Below, one piece after another: positions 27,100 through 43,876 of a stretch of DNA of 64,000 nt. Positions within the stretch are counted from its first letter, which is position 1. Every line of letters begins with the position of its first letter. The position numbers and the translations under genes are program-made. Source of the DNA: Corticium candelabrum (Eukaryota; Porifera; Homoscleromorpha; Homosclerophorida; Plakinidae); the NCBI RefSeq assembly GCF_963422355.1, contig NC_085094.1:3698391-3762390 (forward strand), written 5' to 3'. Under the pieces are notes generated by a model. It had not been told where the DNA came from. It saw only the letters and a program-made list of their open reading frames with translations, and did no database searches.

Positions 27100-27595
27100 T
27101 TGTCCATCCGCCCCCTAGGACTTCAAGAAATCGTAAAAGTCTTGTAACAGTTGATATTTTTGCTGGCCTTGAGTGTTAGTGTAAATGATCGATTTATTGG
27201 GATTTATCCACCTCATCAGCACGGTACATAACAGCATTGTCTTTTCACATTCATGTTGGATCCAGCTCCAGTGTCGAACACTGTGATGTCCTGTTGACTG
27301 TCTGAAGTGGCATGTTTCTCTTGGTTCTCTCTTGCAATGTATTTTTATTTTACTTAATTAAGCAGTCAGACCACAGAGACACAATGTTGTTGTGCATCCA
27401 AACTGGCCCACCTCCTGACTTATATGTTATTTGATGGTATCCACTTGAGTCAGTGATAGTTTTTCCACAATCACAGGTATGAATATTGTCACTATGAAGC
27501 AATGGGAGACCAAGCCTGAACAAAGCCGCCAAGCACAAATGCGAACTTTTATGAGGATGGAATGGCTGATGACCATGCCCCTGTGCCATTGCCAT
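27100..27595 (-). mobile_element. Non-LTR retrotransposon C-terminal relic, second copy
   Basis: Matches 21600-22113. It carries an extra TTAA near 27356 that further shifts the frame. Confidence 0.6.
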
Positions 27596-27967
27596 TTAGA
27601 GATCTAATTCTGGCTTCGTCTCAGAGTGATGTACTGTGTTCCAGAAGGCTTGAAGCTTTGGCTTCAGTGATTTCTGCCACTAATTTTTTCTAAATCCAAT
27701 TGTCAGCAGGCAAACATAACAAATAAAATGTAACCTCCACAAATATCATAGACAAACACTGTTCTGTCACTGTCTTACCGAGTAATCCTCAAAATCCTCA
27801 TCATCACCGTCTGGCTGCACGAAACTCTCGTCGACTTCTCGTTTTTCCAGATCTCTATATATGATAGAAGAGTCTGGACTCCAAGCCCATTATACCGTTT
27901 ATTACGTCTTTTAGTTTACCAAGAAAGTGTAGTTGACCTGCAAGAAAGCTACATGCTTCCCACCTAC

Positions 27968-28601
27968 CTACATTATTTTCTTGCCTTCTTCTTTTGCCCG
28001 AGAATAACGATTTGGTGGATGTTCATGATTCCAGCGGTCTAGCGGTGCATCGGTAACGATTTCTATGCCTTCTAGTGTACTTCCTACATGCTCTTCCTTA
28101 TCCACATACACCCGATTGACATCGTACTTGTCCCTCGTAGGCATGTCGACTACAAACACGAGTTGCTCCGCGTTGGTTACAGCGCATGCGTGGACGCAAA
28201 TGAGATTAGCAGCAAGATCAACGAATCAGCGTTCAGTTATCCTCTCAGCTAGCAGTCGGCCACGTTTTAAAAACGTCCTATTTCTTCGTTCCAACATTAT
28301 TGCGATTTTCATGTCTTGTAGTGCGCGACAAGCGGAGTGGTCTTCAAGACGTGGTTTGTAATCCATGGCCAAGTAGAGATTTGTAGTAACCAATCTTTTG
28401 TATACGTTTTATGATGATACTGCAGATTCGGAGAAAGTGTGCTTTGTCGTGTAGTGGTGCGATGAGCCGGGCCACTACACCGTCGTTCCTAGAAAGAAGA
28501 TCGAGAGCAAACCACCATTTCTGGTTGGGGGCAGCGTGTGTGTAAAAGGCGACAGGTTCACGTGGGCAGAGTGTGAAGTACGATGGCAAGATACTGTCCA
28601 A
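27968..28601 (-). CDS. Possible minus-strand exons of unknown protein
   Basis: Two open blocks: 28601-28344 (begins MDSILPSYF, ends at TGA) and 28145-27968 (from MPTRDKYD, ends KKIM then stop). Codon use looks coding-like, but I see no splice link between them and no family resemblance. They are divergent from the BEN gene that starts at 28690, so one may be its oppositely transcribed neighbour or both may be chance frames. Confidence 0.3.
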
Positions 28602-28689
28602 AGGTTAGCCGCAGCATAACCGCACCAAGATTAATTATTTATGTACAACAATGGTGTAAAGGTTTTTTGTAATAGGATGCAAGGCAGCC

Positions 28690-31600
28690 ATGGAGAGTAC
28701 ACTAGCTCGCCTGGTTGAAAACTCTACAACTAATGTGAGCCAGCTAGAAATGAGCCAGCGAGAGGCAGCTACTGATTGTGTAGACAGAGAGGTATTTGCA
28801 AGAAATTAACTGTGAACTATTTATAATATGCTGCGGTATCTGGTCTTCATTGCAGTCTATCTGGCAAAGAACCTCGTCAACGTCATTCAAAAAGTATAAA
28901 TAACGGTCACAATTATTAAAAGACTTGGACATAAGCTTACTGTCTAGGACATATAACAATTTTAAATTGATTTGGTTTTGTAATAGTTGAGAATTATTCC
29001 TTATTTCTTTCTAACTTGGCCCTTTTGGATTGTAGAGAAATGTGTGAAAAGGAATGCTGAAGAAAAGTCTGAGCATCTGCCTTCATCAAAGAGCCAGTTA
29101 TGGGACAGATATACGGACACATTGATACCAAGTAAGAATTACTGTTCCCCTGAATATGTCATAAATATATTGTCTTTTCTGTATGAATGTCGTACTAGAA
29201 ACCATTACACTTGATATAACTCGGACTTTTTAATTAGTAATAAAGAGCGTGACCACCAAAACAATTGACAAATTTCCAAATCCTTTTGTGTGCTTGTCTG
29301 GTTTATTGTTTTATGAAATACATATTGGTACGTTTAATAGACAAATTTGAATGTACTGATGTTAATTTCTATTATGCATGTTATGAAAACTGGTTGGTTG
29401 TTGTAGAAAACAAAGAGAAGGATAGCCAGCGTCATTTTGATGAGTACAGGTGCTTGTCACCAAATTATGAAGGTGATTAGATTGCTCACGTCAAAGAAGA
29501 AAATTTTGCAATAAACCTGTGTTTTGTATAAGGAAAAAATGATTCTAGCAGTTCCACAAGGTCTCCGAGTCCTGGTTTGGAGTCTCAGTCAATTTTGAGG
29601 TTATTTTGTAGCAGTAACGTATATTCTGGAAGTTGCAGTACTATTTTGTTGCTTAGCAGTCAGTTTAGTGGTACAAATAAAGCAAATAGGAGAGGGACGA
29701 AGCGGAGCCACACTGTTGCCACTGGAGGTAACTTCCTATTTGCAGGTTATGCTTGAGTGCATGATTACGAGTAATTTTACGTCACATAATGCTAACATAT
29801 TGCTAAGCCATTGTTATGTATTTCTTTCTAAGATCCTGATTTTGGTCCAGTGACGTCAGCGAACGCTGCAAGAGCTCTTGCATTGTTATTTCAGTGACGT
29901 GTTACATCATATGCTACGGACTAACTATCTATTTGTCTTATAGTAACAGCCACGCTCCTGTTGAAGATCATAATACATCTACTCCTGTTGCTAGTATGAA
30001 ATAGCAAATCAGCTGTTCTGTTGTTGGTACACTAGGCGTTATTTCTGTGTTCAGAAGCAACTAAGAACATGAGCAAAGATTATGTTGAGAGTTCGAGGTT
30101 GACAAAGACATTCTGTGGTAAGTTGTACTGTAGACTGCTATACAGTTACATTCTTACATTGTATTGCTGCATCACAATTGAGAATCGAGTCGTCCAGTAA
30201 TATTTGAACTCGTCTTGTCAGCACTCAGTTGTGTGTGTGTCTGTCTGTCTGTTAATGCATTTTTACACAACAAAGTTAAGACATCAATGCTAATACATGT
30301 GTTAAATTGTAAAAGATTTATGTGCACTGTCTGTCGGTCTGTTATCTGTAATTTTCCTGCCTGTAAGTATATAAATCAACTATAGCACCATAGCATGCAG
30401 TAACGGTCATGGATTTAGTGTATGGGCAACCATGCAGAGTAAGGACCGGCAACTAATAACTTCACTTATCGTTGCCTGGGGGGGGGATTGGAGATGAGAC
30501 ATTTTGTCGTACACTGCAAACTGAAGTAGCAACTAAGTGAAAATACAAAAAATACGCAGCATGGAATCTGGAAGAAGCTGTATAGCCTTATGTATAGTTC
30601 TCATTCATTCTCACTTTATGGTGGACGGTGGTCATAGTCATACTGAACAGTACTTTATGCTATCTCTGTTTGTCATTTTGTGGCAATGAACAGCATTTAG
30701 TTAACATGAATAAAACTATGAAGTGCTGATACCGGCTAGTTCTGCTCTTGGAAATAGCCTAATGAAAGGTGCCTAATCTGGACAATTTCTTAAGTTTTCT
30801 ATTCTATTGAGATGCACAATTTAACACCAGGTTGGTGATTATTAAAGGTGAAGTCTAGGATGAAGTATAGTGACTGGAGTGGTATTTAATTAACAGAAAT
30901 GATTGATCTATTTATTTGGTTTGCTGTTTTGTGAGCTGTCTCCACCAGAGTCAGCAAGACATTATCTTGCAAGCCTTTCTTCAATCTGATTCTAAAACTT
31001 TGACATAGCACCATGTACATCTAGACTCTTGTTTTTGATATCGGTGTATGTTATATGTAAGCTGGTTTGTTGGTGTACATGTCGGTTATGTGTAAGTTGG
31101 TTTTATTAGTGTACATGTAGCTGTAGCCTGTGTTAGTGACAGATAAAAGTAATGAATGACACATACAATTCACTGACACAAGTTAGCAACCAGTTTGAGT
31201 GAAACCGTTGCAAGTGCTCATGTGTTAGTGTGAACCGTAGGTATTAATAATAGCAGCTCACAATCAGTCTGTGGCTATGTTTTACTTGTATCATTGTTAA
31301 CATGCCATTTTTGTAGACTGTTTCTGCAAAGACTTGAAGCCATTTCTAAGTGGAATAGAGGAGACTCTGAAGAGAATAGAGTCGAAAGTCGATGCCATTT
31401 CATGTCCAACTGAATCGGACGAGGACATGTATAGAGTAAAGGTATTGCAGTTTGTATTTAGCAAAGAGTGCCGTCTGACTTGATGTATTTTCTTGTAACA
31501 TACAGAGCTATCGACCTATTAAGAAGGAGGCAAAACTTGAAGTTTCTTCTCCGGTTGCCATACATTTCAGTCCAGTTTGTTATGTTATTGTGTAAGAACT

Positions 31601-32352
31601 TTTGCATGTTCTTGTGACAGGTTATCTACAATGGCATTGACTTGACGGGTATCTATGCAAGCAAGACTTCACCACAAAAGTACGCTAGGAAAGTTGTAGG
31701 CCAACTTTTCTCAAAGAAAGAATTAAGTCATAGCATATTCAGGAAAGTTGGCCCAACTTCACGGAAAGAGCTTTCTCCGACTCGGTGTAATATTGTTACA
31801 AGTAAGGCAACAATGCACAGTGTAGTAGTTTCATGCTATAGTTGGTCATTTCTGTTATAGTACATGCATAGCTATAGCTGCACTATCCTGTCAGGTACCT
31901 GCTTATCTACTTGGCACCCTGAGTTTGTGGTCACTTTTGCTATGCCCGATTCGTGGGTAGGTCTATGGTGAATGAAGATTTTCATCCATTATTGGTTACA
32001 GTGATTACGCATAACCCCCTGTTACGGCTTTTCCACAAAACCTGAAATTTTCATAAAAGTTAATGTTAGTGAAGGAATGAAGTAACATTGAATTGGTATA
32101 TGTGCTGGTATGTAAAATAATTAATTAAAGGAGCATTTCATTTTCTATAATGCATATACTTATGTCTGCATTTTTCTAGACTGCCTTGAGAAGCTTTACT
32201 TCAAGGAGATGCTGGAGAGGAACGAGATGGTCATACGAGAAAGCCTCAGTCAGAAGTGTAGGGAGGCAACAGTAGCCGTCAAGTTGAAATCTGAGTCAGA
32301 CGGACTAGCAGGAACAGGACACAGTCTATACAGTTCAGGGGAGGATGATTAG
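28690..32352 (+). CDS. BEN-domain protein, 309 aa, ten exons
   Basis: Exons: 28690-28791, 29038-29131, 29407-29449, 29549-29599, 29944-29993, 30055-30117, 31317-31441, 31506-31553, 31621-31801 and 32180-32352. They total 930 nt and every phase agrees. Residues ~20-150 are hydrophilic and Ser-rich. A short helical stretch (LSGIEETLKRIESKV) follows. Residues ~193-275 read VIYNGIDLTGIYASK, then YARKVVGQLFSKKELSHS and a basic stretch, which fits a BEN domain. BEN domains bind DNA and occur in chromatin regulators, so a nuclear DNA-binding role is inferred. An extra 38-nt exon at 28856-28893 is possible but breaks the phase. The first junction is the least certain. Confidence 0.68.
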
Positions 32353-32420
32353 AAGTAGAGACTAGAGAATTGCTATACTTAGAACATTGTTGTGTTGGAG
32401 AGTTTGATGAAGAATAGAAG

Positions 32421-32481
<61 letters not shown>
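32421..32481. repeat. (TA)n microsatellite
   Basis: About 30 TA units, 3' of the BEN gene. Confidence 0.95.
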
Positions 32482-32484
<3 letters not shown>

Positions 32485-32529
32485 GTCAGTACTTTGGCGC
32501 ATGCGCCAGCGGTTTGCAACATTTTCGTG

Positions 32530-32745
32530 GGTGTCCTTGCTCGTTCTTGACGAGTATTTAGTAAGTACTTGCTGTGACTTGTCAAGTCCTTGGTTGATCT
32601 CGGTAAGGACTTGCTGCTACTTGTAAAGTCCTTGCTTGATTTCGGTAAGAACTTACCAAGACTTGGTAAGTCTTGTCTAGATCTGGGGCAGGTCCTTGTA
32701 AGGACTTGCCTAGGCCAAGTCCTTGCCCAAGAACTTCAACCCGGG
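32530..32745. repeat. Clustered AGTCCTTG/CAAGGACT motifs
   Basis: At least eight close variants of CAAGTCCTTG or GTAAGGACTTGC occur in both orientations. They may be subterminal repeats of the inserted element; similar motifs are not obvious at its left end. Confidence 0.6.
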
Positions 32746-32747
32746 AT

Positions 32748-33170
32748 ATATAGTTATCACTTTCAGTAATGTCGACTTTTCGTTCTCTTAGTTGTCAATC
32801 GTGCATAAGCCCCAATCTTTGTTTCCATTAAAATACTATTTATGTACATGTTGTTTGGTGTCCTAGATATGCAAACACCTGCTGGACTTTATTTTAGTGG
32901 TCCTATTGACAGACTGTTGGTGCAGGTGTGATTGCTTCTGCTACATAACACCTTTGTACTTACTTCATGTTGTCTTACTATCTTTTGTACTTACTTCATG
33001 TTGTCTGTAGTCATTAACAATTTATTTACATTGTTAATTGTCATGTAACTAAGTACAGTTTTCATGCAACTAAGCATTTTACACTGAGTTTTATACTCTT
33101 TAATAAGAAACAGAATAAAGGTATGTGCAGTATTTATGTATGTATGTATGTATGTATTCATATGTACGTA
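32748..33170. repeat. Segmental duplication copy 2, right remainder
   Basis: Matches 22368-22790 almost base for base. The reading frame of the acidic exon has a stop here (TAA in place of CAA on the minus strand). Confidence 0.88.
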
Positions 33171-33368
33171 CAATGTATATGCAGACAATGTCACTTTTGT
33201 CTTTGCACATCTTAATTTCTGTGTTTTATTAAACTTAAAGCTCACCGATGTTTGTACTAGCTAGGTTGTTATTGCTGACCTGAACGATATCCAATCTAGG
33301 TATTGCAAGATAAATCCAACAACTGAGTGCAAAATTTTTGAGAGGTGTCCACATGGTTGTCTGTTCAT

Positions 33369-34231
<863 letters not shown>

Positions 34232-34400
34232 ATAGTCACAGTACATATGTATGTTGATAGTTTTTTTGTCACTGATGTTGGGTTTGTGATTGTTTTTCCT
34301 CCCGTCTGCTTGTTTTTTCTCTTTCATTGTATGCACTGTGGCAATGTATTAGTCAGTATTGAGCCTGTTTACAGTTGCATTTGATTTGTCAATTTATAGA

Positions 34401-34489
34401 TTACAATGGACTACCTGGCGGAGCAACTCAGTGCTGTAAAGGCAGATGTAAGACGGAGTTTGGACCTTCTTACAGAAGGTCGAAAAAAG
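34401..34489 (+). CDS. Orphan first-exon candidate
   Basis: An acceptor-like TTTATAG precedes ATG at 34406. The frame reads MDYLAEQLSAVKADVRRSL and ends at a donor AAAAAG|GTATAA. No downstream exon is seen before segmental copy 3 begins at 34838, so it may be a gene cut off by the duplication. Confidence 0.3.
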
Positions 34490-34611
34490 GTATAATGTAG
34501 TACGTTTTGTAAAAGCTGATATACCAGTAGCATGATGTTACTGTTAGGTAGCGACAGCACAAAATACCCACAACAACGAAGGTATGAGTCTATTGATGCC
34601 TCTCAGTTGTG

Positions 34612-34673
34612 TTTTGTTGTTGTTGTTGTGGTTATTGTTGTGGTTGTGGTTATTGTGGTTGTTGTTGTTGTTG

Positions 34674-34730
<57 letters not shown>
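34612..34730. repeat. (GTT)n then (GT)n compound microsatellite
   Basis: GTT-rich run leading into about 28 GT units. Confidence 0.95.
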
Positions 34731-35208
34731 ACTGTGTCTGCATGTGTGTGAGCAGTATGTATAAATAATTGCAGAATTAGTGAGTGCATTAGTATGGTTA
34801 TTGCACTTATTAGAGAAGATATGTATGTATGTATGTATCGTCAAGAATTTGTGGGGCACTGTGCCCCATGGCCCCCTTTCGGTTCCATCGCTATGAAACC
34901 TGTATAGTTGAGATGAACGCAAGCTTGTAAACCATCGAGTCCAGGAAGCCCAAACCCACAAATTTTATATTATACTGCAGTAAACAAAGTTAAAAACACA
35001 ATTTGTAATTACCACAATCAGTCAACAACGTCAAACAATAAGCTAAGGTCACACTAGCACATGTACACTAGAGAGCAAACATCATATACGCAATCCAATC
35101 CAAACGTCATGTCTAAAAGATTGATTATAGCGCTGAACAGTCAAAAAACAACAAACGCCATCAAAATTTAGGTATGTCTAGGCATATGACAACAGCGCAG
35201 CAGTCGCC

Positions 35209-37351
35209 TCAATCATTAGGATTAGGCAACACGACAGTGTCATATCCTGCCGACACATTCGACCATTTCTGGGCACTCTCATTATAATCGCACATTTGCA
35301 CTCCGTTGTCTGGATTCAATTGACCGTCGCGGTAACAGTCACTGCCGATGCGGCAACCGCACGTAGACGGTGACGTGAGGCAACCAAACGCAAGACCGCA
35401 AGTGCCATCGCCATTGCACCTCTGGCAGTGGAGGCATCCGTATGGTTTTCCGATGCAACATCCGGACTGACAGGTATCATTAGCCGTGCAACTGTTGCCG
35501 TCGTCGCATGTTCCTTGGGAAAGCCTTTTCCAATAATTTCTTGAATAGTCCTTTTGGCATTGCTAACCAGTAAAATTAATTAGTAAATATAAATATAGAT
35601 AAATTAATTAGTTAATACAAAATAACATACATAAATAAACAAAAATTTAATATAAAATAATATAAAATAAAAAATATAAATTAAAAAATAAGAATAAAAA
35701 TAAGAATTAGCAATTAAAATAAAAATGGCTAAACACTAAATAAAATTAATTTTTTATAGTAACAGTAAAAAAAGAAACAAAAAATTAAAAATAACAAAAA
35801 CAAATAAATATAAATAAAATAATAACTAAACAACAACATAAAAATAATAAAAGTAAAATTAAGTAAAACAGTAGAAAGGAAAGGAAAAAATTAAAATAGA
35901 GAAATAATACAGAATAAAAATACAGAAGTATATAAAAATTAAAACAAAAGTAAAAATAACTAAACACTAACATAAAAGAATAAAATATAAATTAAGCAAA
36001 ACAGTAAGAAAAGAAAAATAATATTAAAATCAAAATCAAAATCAAAAATAACATAAAAAATGTTTAATTATAACTTTCGATAAGTTCTCATCACGTGAAG
36101 CTCACATTGCAGCCATTGGGGCTTTTTTCGAGTTGCTTGTAGCATTTTCCATCGATGTAACACGCTTTGTTATCATCGTATCGAGTTCGCCTTTCTTCGA
36201 GACTAGGGCAACTTCTTCCCGATCCAGACTGAGGAACTTGCAAGGTACGAGTTCTTCTTTCGCGCAGAGCAACACAACAGGGAGCAGTGCAGGTCCATGA
36301 CGACCACCCATTCACTCGACAATCAACTAGAGAATAGAGTAAGCGCTAACTACGTCGCATATTCTGCATATTTCACAGAAATGCACGCGCACGCGCATAA
36401 TACATATATAGATAGTCTAATCTAAAAATAACAAAAAATTGATTTTATTAAGTGTAGTAGCTAGAGGCTATTAGGTTAATGAATTAACTGGCTTTGAAAT
36501 TATTAATTTCTTACTGTTGCACGGTCGGCATTGGTATCGGTACGCAGTGCTCGTGTAGTACACGATGTTGCTTCTGTATTTCGTCCTATAGCAACAGAAA
36601 TACGTTGCAGGCACATACCTAGACTGTACAACTTTTGTCCAAACAGATTGACCTTTTAGATATAGATATGTATGTATATGCAAATATTATAATGTTTCTT
36701 GGTGCATGAGACTGCAAAGAAGTCTTACTTGGCAGGCTACGAGTTCGAGGCTGTGTCTGTATCAGACCAATCTAGTAGTAAGTTTTAGGGTCGATAAACA
36801 TGCATATGCAAATGCATATCGATACTCCTTCATGATCTTATAGATATATCAACTATAGCTAAGTTTGCCTACTGAGATTTGCCTACTGAGAGTACGAGAG
36901 CGTATACGTCTTGCAGAGTAAAGAAATTGCTAAAGCTCTAGACGCGCAAAAGCTGACATTGTAACAACTATATACGGTATAATGCACGAGATTGTGCACC
37001 TAGATAGCTAACTAATTAGGTAGTTGGCCTACCTGTAACCTGTGCAGCGAACCCAGTTAAACCATCCACACCCGTAACGGTAGTGCTCTCGATAAGCCGT
37101 TTGCTTGTATCGGGAAGCTTTGACAGAATAAGATACACGTTCTCTGCACTGATAGCGACTCCTATAACACCACAATAATATTGTACACAGAAAATGAGAT
37201 TGCATGAGACGAAATCAGCAGGCAGTTTGGTATTACACTAGCTCACGTACCCGCCACAACCTCCTTGTCTGTACTCGTCTGCAAGAGAGCAGTGCAGAAC
37301 GAGTAACATCGAGGCTAACAAAAAACAGTAAACGAGACGACTGTGTGCCAT
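35209..37351 (-). CDS. Short secreted TSP1/Cys-rich protein, copy 3 (291 aa)
   Basis: Exons: 37351-37251, 37161-37033, 36585-36515, 36326-36106 and 35562-35209, 876 nt, phases consistent. The order is as in copies 1 and 2. Small differences include CGWFNWVRC in exon 2 and a few substitutions in the TSP1-like and Cys-rich modules; all cysteines I compared are kept. All three copies are open and spliceable, so they look functional rather than decayed. Confidence 0.85.
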
Positions 37352-37449
37352 CGATTGAGCTGGGAGACTATGCGAAGTATGAAGAGTTGCGATGGTGTGC
37401 CTCGTATATGTAGGTATCTGGATGGCGTGTGATTGGTGCCAAAGATCAC

Positions 37450-37600
37450 GGGAGAAACGACGTCAAGGATCGCTCAAAAATTACGGAAGAAACCACAAAG
37501 ATCACGGAGGAAACCATGCAGATCATGGAAAAAACCTCAATGATTACGGAAGAAACCTCAATGATCACGGAAGAAACCTCAAAGAAAGCGGAAGAAACGT
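37450..37600 (+). repeat. 18-bp minisatellite upstream of short secreted gene, copy 3
   Basis: Same unit as at 20010-20150. Here the plus-strand frame stays open (repeats of ITEETS), but this is not kept in copy 1. Confidence 0.75.
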
Positions 37601-38360
37601 TTTGGCGTATAGCTGGACGTACTACTAAGCTATTGGTATAGCAACTCTTTGTCCTGGATGTAAATTGTCTAGTCTCGGTCGTTTCTTAGCTAATCTTGCG
37701 GTCGTTTTTTTTTTATCTCGATCGGTCACTTGTTCTCTGCCAAAGAGCTGCGGCCTGACCTAGTAACTAGAGCTGCTACGGTATCGTCATCTAGAGTCCT
37801 ACTGGATATCAACTAGATAGAGCAGGTCGCATCGGTATCCGTCTAACGTTGCTGCTGTAGAACTTGTACTCTAGTACCTATATTCTCGGTACTGTACAGC
37901 TGATCATGAGAGTATCATATCTCGGTCAACTCTAGAGGCTTGCCGTCTCTACAACTTCGTTTGAGACGTAGGTCATGCATGATGCCTATAGCGATAGGCT
38001 CATCGTAGCTAAGGCTTTCTTTTACCAAACTTTTGGTTTTGTTTGTCAATGTCTCTATTCTTGCAGACAACAAAGAAGACGGATGACTCATGGGACACAA
38101 TCTCGGACTCGTGATCTCGAGGGATTTTCTCTCGTCAGACTCAGAGCTAAGACGTTCTTTAGTGGCTAGTGTTACTATACCTGAGGTGAGATGTTATCGC
38201 TCATTGTACTGTACTGTTGTTACGAAAGAGCGTGAAATATGAGAGACAAATACTTGATTTCCGGGATCATATCTTCGTCACTCGCTTTCATTGCGTTCCT
38301 ACAAGAGGAATTGAGACGTTAGTCATGCTTGTTCGCCTTGGGGTTTTCTAGGGTTAGAAA

Positions 38361-38502
38361 CTAGGGGGCATTTCTTTATTCTTCACAACCTAATCAGATT
38401 GAGCTCATCCTAGCTCCACAAACTAATCCACCGTCCCACTGGATTAGTTTGTGGAGTTTGGGTGAGCTCAACCGGATTAAGTGGAGAATAAAGTTCCCTA
38501 AG
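38361..38502. mobile_element. MITE-like fold-back element, copy in segment 3
   Basis: Same element as 20905-21040, carried along by the segmental duplication. Confidence 0.7.
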
Positions 38503-39007
38503 GCTAGTGTCTAGGCTGACACTGACACAAATCAAAAGAAAAAACCTAAACGTGTGATTGTGTATACGTGACTTTGCAGTTTGGGACACATCAAGTTGTT
38601 CCTGCTTGCTTCTCTACAAACTGTGGAAACCACCACCCCAAGGAATGGAAAGAACCAAGACCTCCAGAATGAAACACAATACGATAACACAATACAATGG
38701 ATTAGACCCAAGTCAACCAGGCCTGCAAATCAAAGCTAGAGACACGTAGCCTCAGCCTCCCAGACCCAGAGCCGTGTAGCGCTGATTCAAAATTGAGTCT
38801 GGGAGGCCGAGGCTGAGAGACATGCAAACTTTGCTCTCTCTTTTATTAGCAAAAAGCGTTTGTGCTACATCTAAATCTGGTATAAATCCATATATACCAC
38901 AGCTGACTCTTCAGCTACCATTTACAGTGACATTTCTAGAAGCAATTAATGACCACAACTCAACAGACCATAAAGAGCAAAGCACACACAAAATATGATA
39001 AAATTAA

Positions 39008-43326
<4,319 letters not shown>

Positions 43327-43876
43327 GTGACATCCGACCTAACTACATTAAGCGCAAGACCCGGATGTCTGAAATTGGCGAAATGTTTACGCGCATGTAA
43401 CATAATGCACCTCTTTATATGACATCTACGTGCACTAAGAATAACAGGCAGGTATATTTCTAGGCAAAGTACTTTGACACTCACGTGCACGTATCGTGTC
43501 GTCTCAAGGTGTGAAGTAGGTAGCACTAAAGCGCGCTAAACCCTCCGCTAATATCCAGTTGTTCTCTTCCTCATAATTTTACAGTTCTACACCAGTTATA
43601 TATAAATGTAATTGTTTCTCATTTAACCGTTTACTGCAACTAAACTACGCAGAGTAGATAATACCGCCCACATCTGGCTAGTCGTGGAGTGTTACTGTAA
43701 TCCTAGCGCTTTTGAAGGCGTGGCACCTTCCTGAGCATGACAAGCATAGCCACACATCCCCACATCCACGCACAGTCACAAACGGAGAGTCGTTCAAGCC
43801 ATCTTCTAGTGTATACTATTTGCTAAGTCACGTGACCTTTACAAATTCCCGTTTTTATGGTTCATAGCTGAAATAA

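Larger units (their letters stand above)
22827..27857. repeat. Segmental duplication copy 2, left part
   Basis: Direct copy of 17370-22370. It ends abruptly inside the acidic exon at ...CCAGATCTCTA. The remaining part of the unit resumes at 32748. Confidence 0.92.
27858..32747. mobile_element. 4.9-kb gene-bearing insertion in segmental copy 2
   Basis: Segment 1 reads CCAGATCTCTAGTTATCAC without a break. In segment 2 the same sequence is split: CCAGATCTCTA at the left and TAGTTATCAC at 32748 onward, which implies insertion with a TA duplication. The inserted DNA holds a ten-exon BEN-domain gene and possible minus-strand exons. I saw no long terminal inverted repeats. Near the right end are many AGTCCTTG/CAAGGACT motifs in both orientations. 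Whether it is a transposon or another insertion is open. Confidence 0.65.
34838..38765. repeat. Segmental duplication copy 3 (~3.9 kb)
   Basis: Direct copy of the unit that starts at 17398 and 22865. It ends near 38765 at CCCAGACCCAGA, before the LINE relic present in copies 1 and 2. A short inverted repeat (CAGCCTCCCAGAC with GTCTGGGAGG) spans the end. Confidence 0.9.

Noticed and set aside
28856-28893. Extra exon of the BEN gene
   Set aside because: It has splice-like ends, but including it breaks the reading frame; skipping it makes all phases agree.
29832-29860. Possible BEN-gene exon after TTTCTAAG
   Set aside because: It meets a stop at once in the required phase.
37429-37641. Plus-strand ITEETS-repeat protein
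   Set aside because: Open only because the 18-bp repeat unit is a multiple of three. The frame is broken in segment 1, and the region is the 5' flank of the secreted gene.
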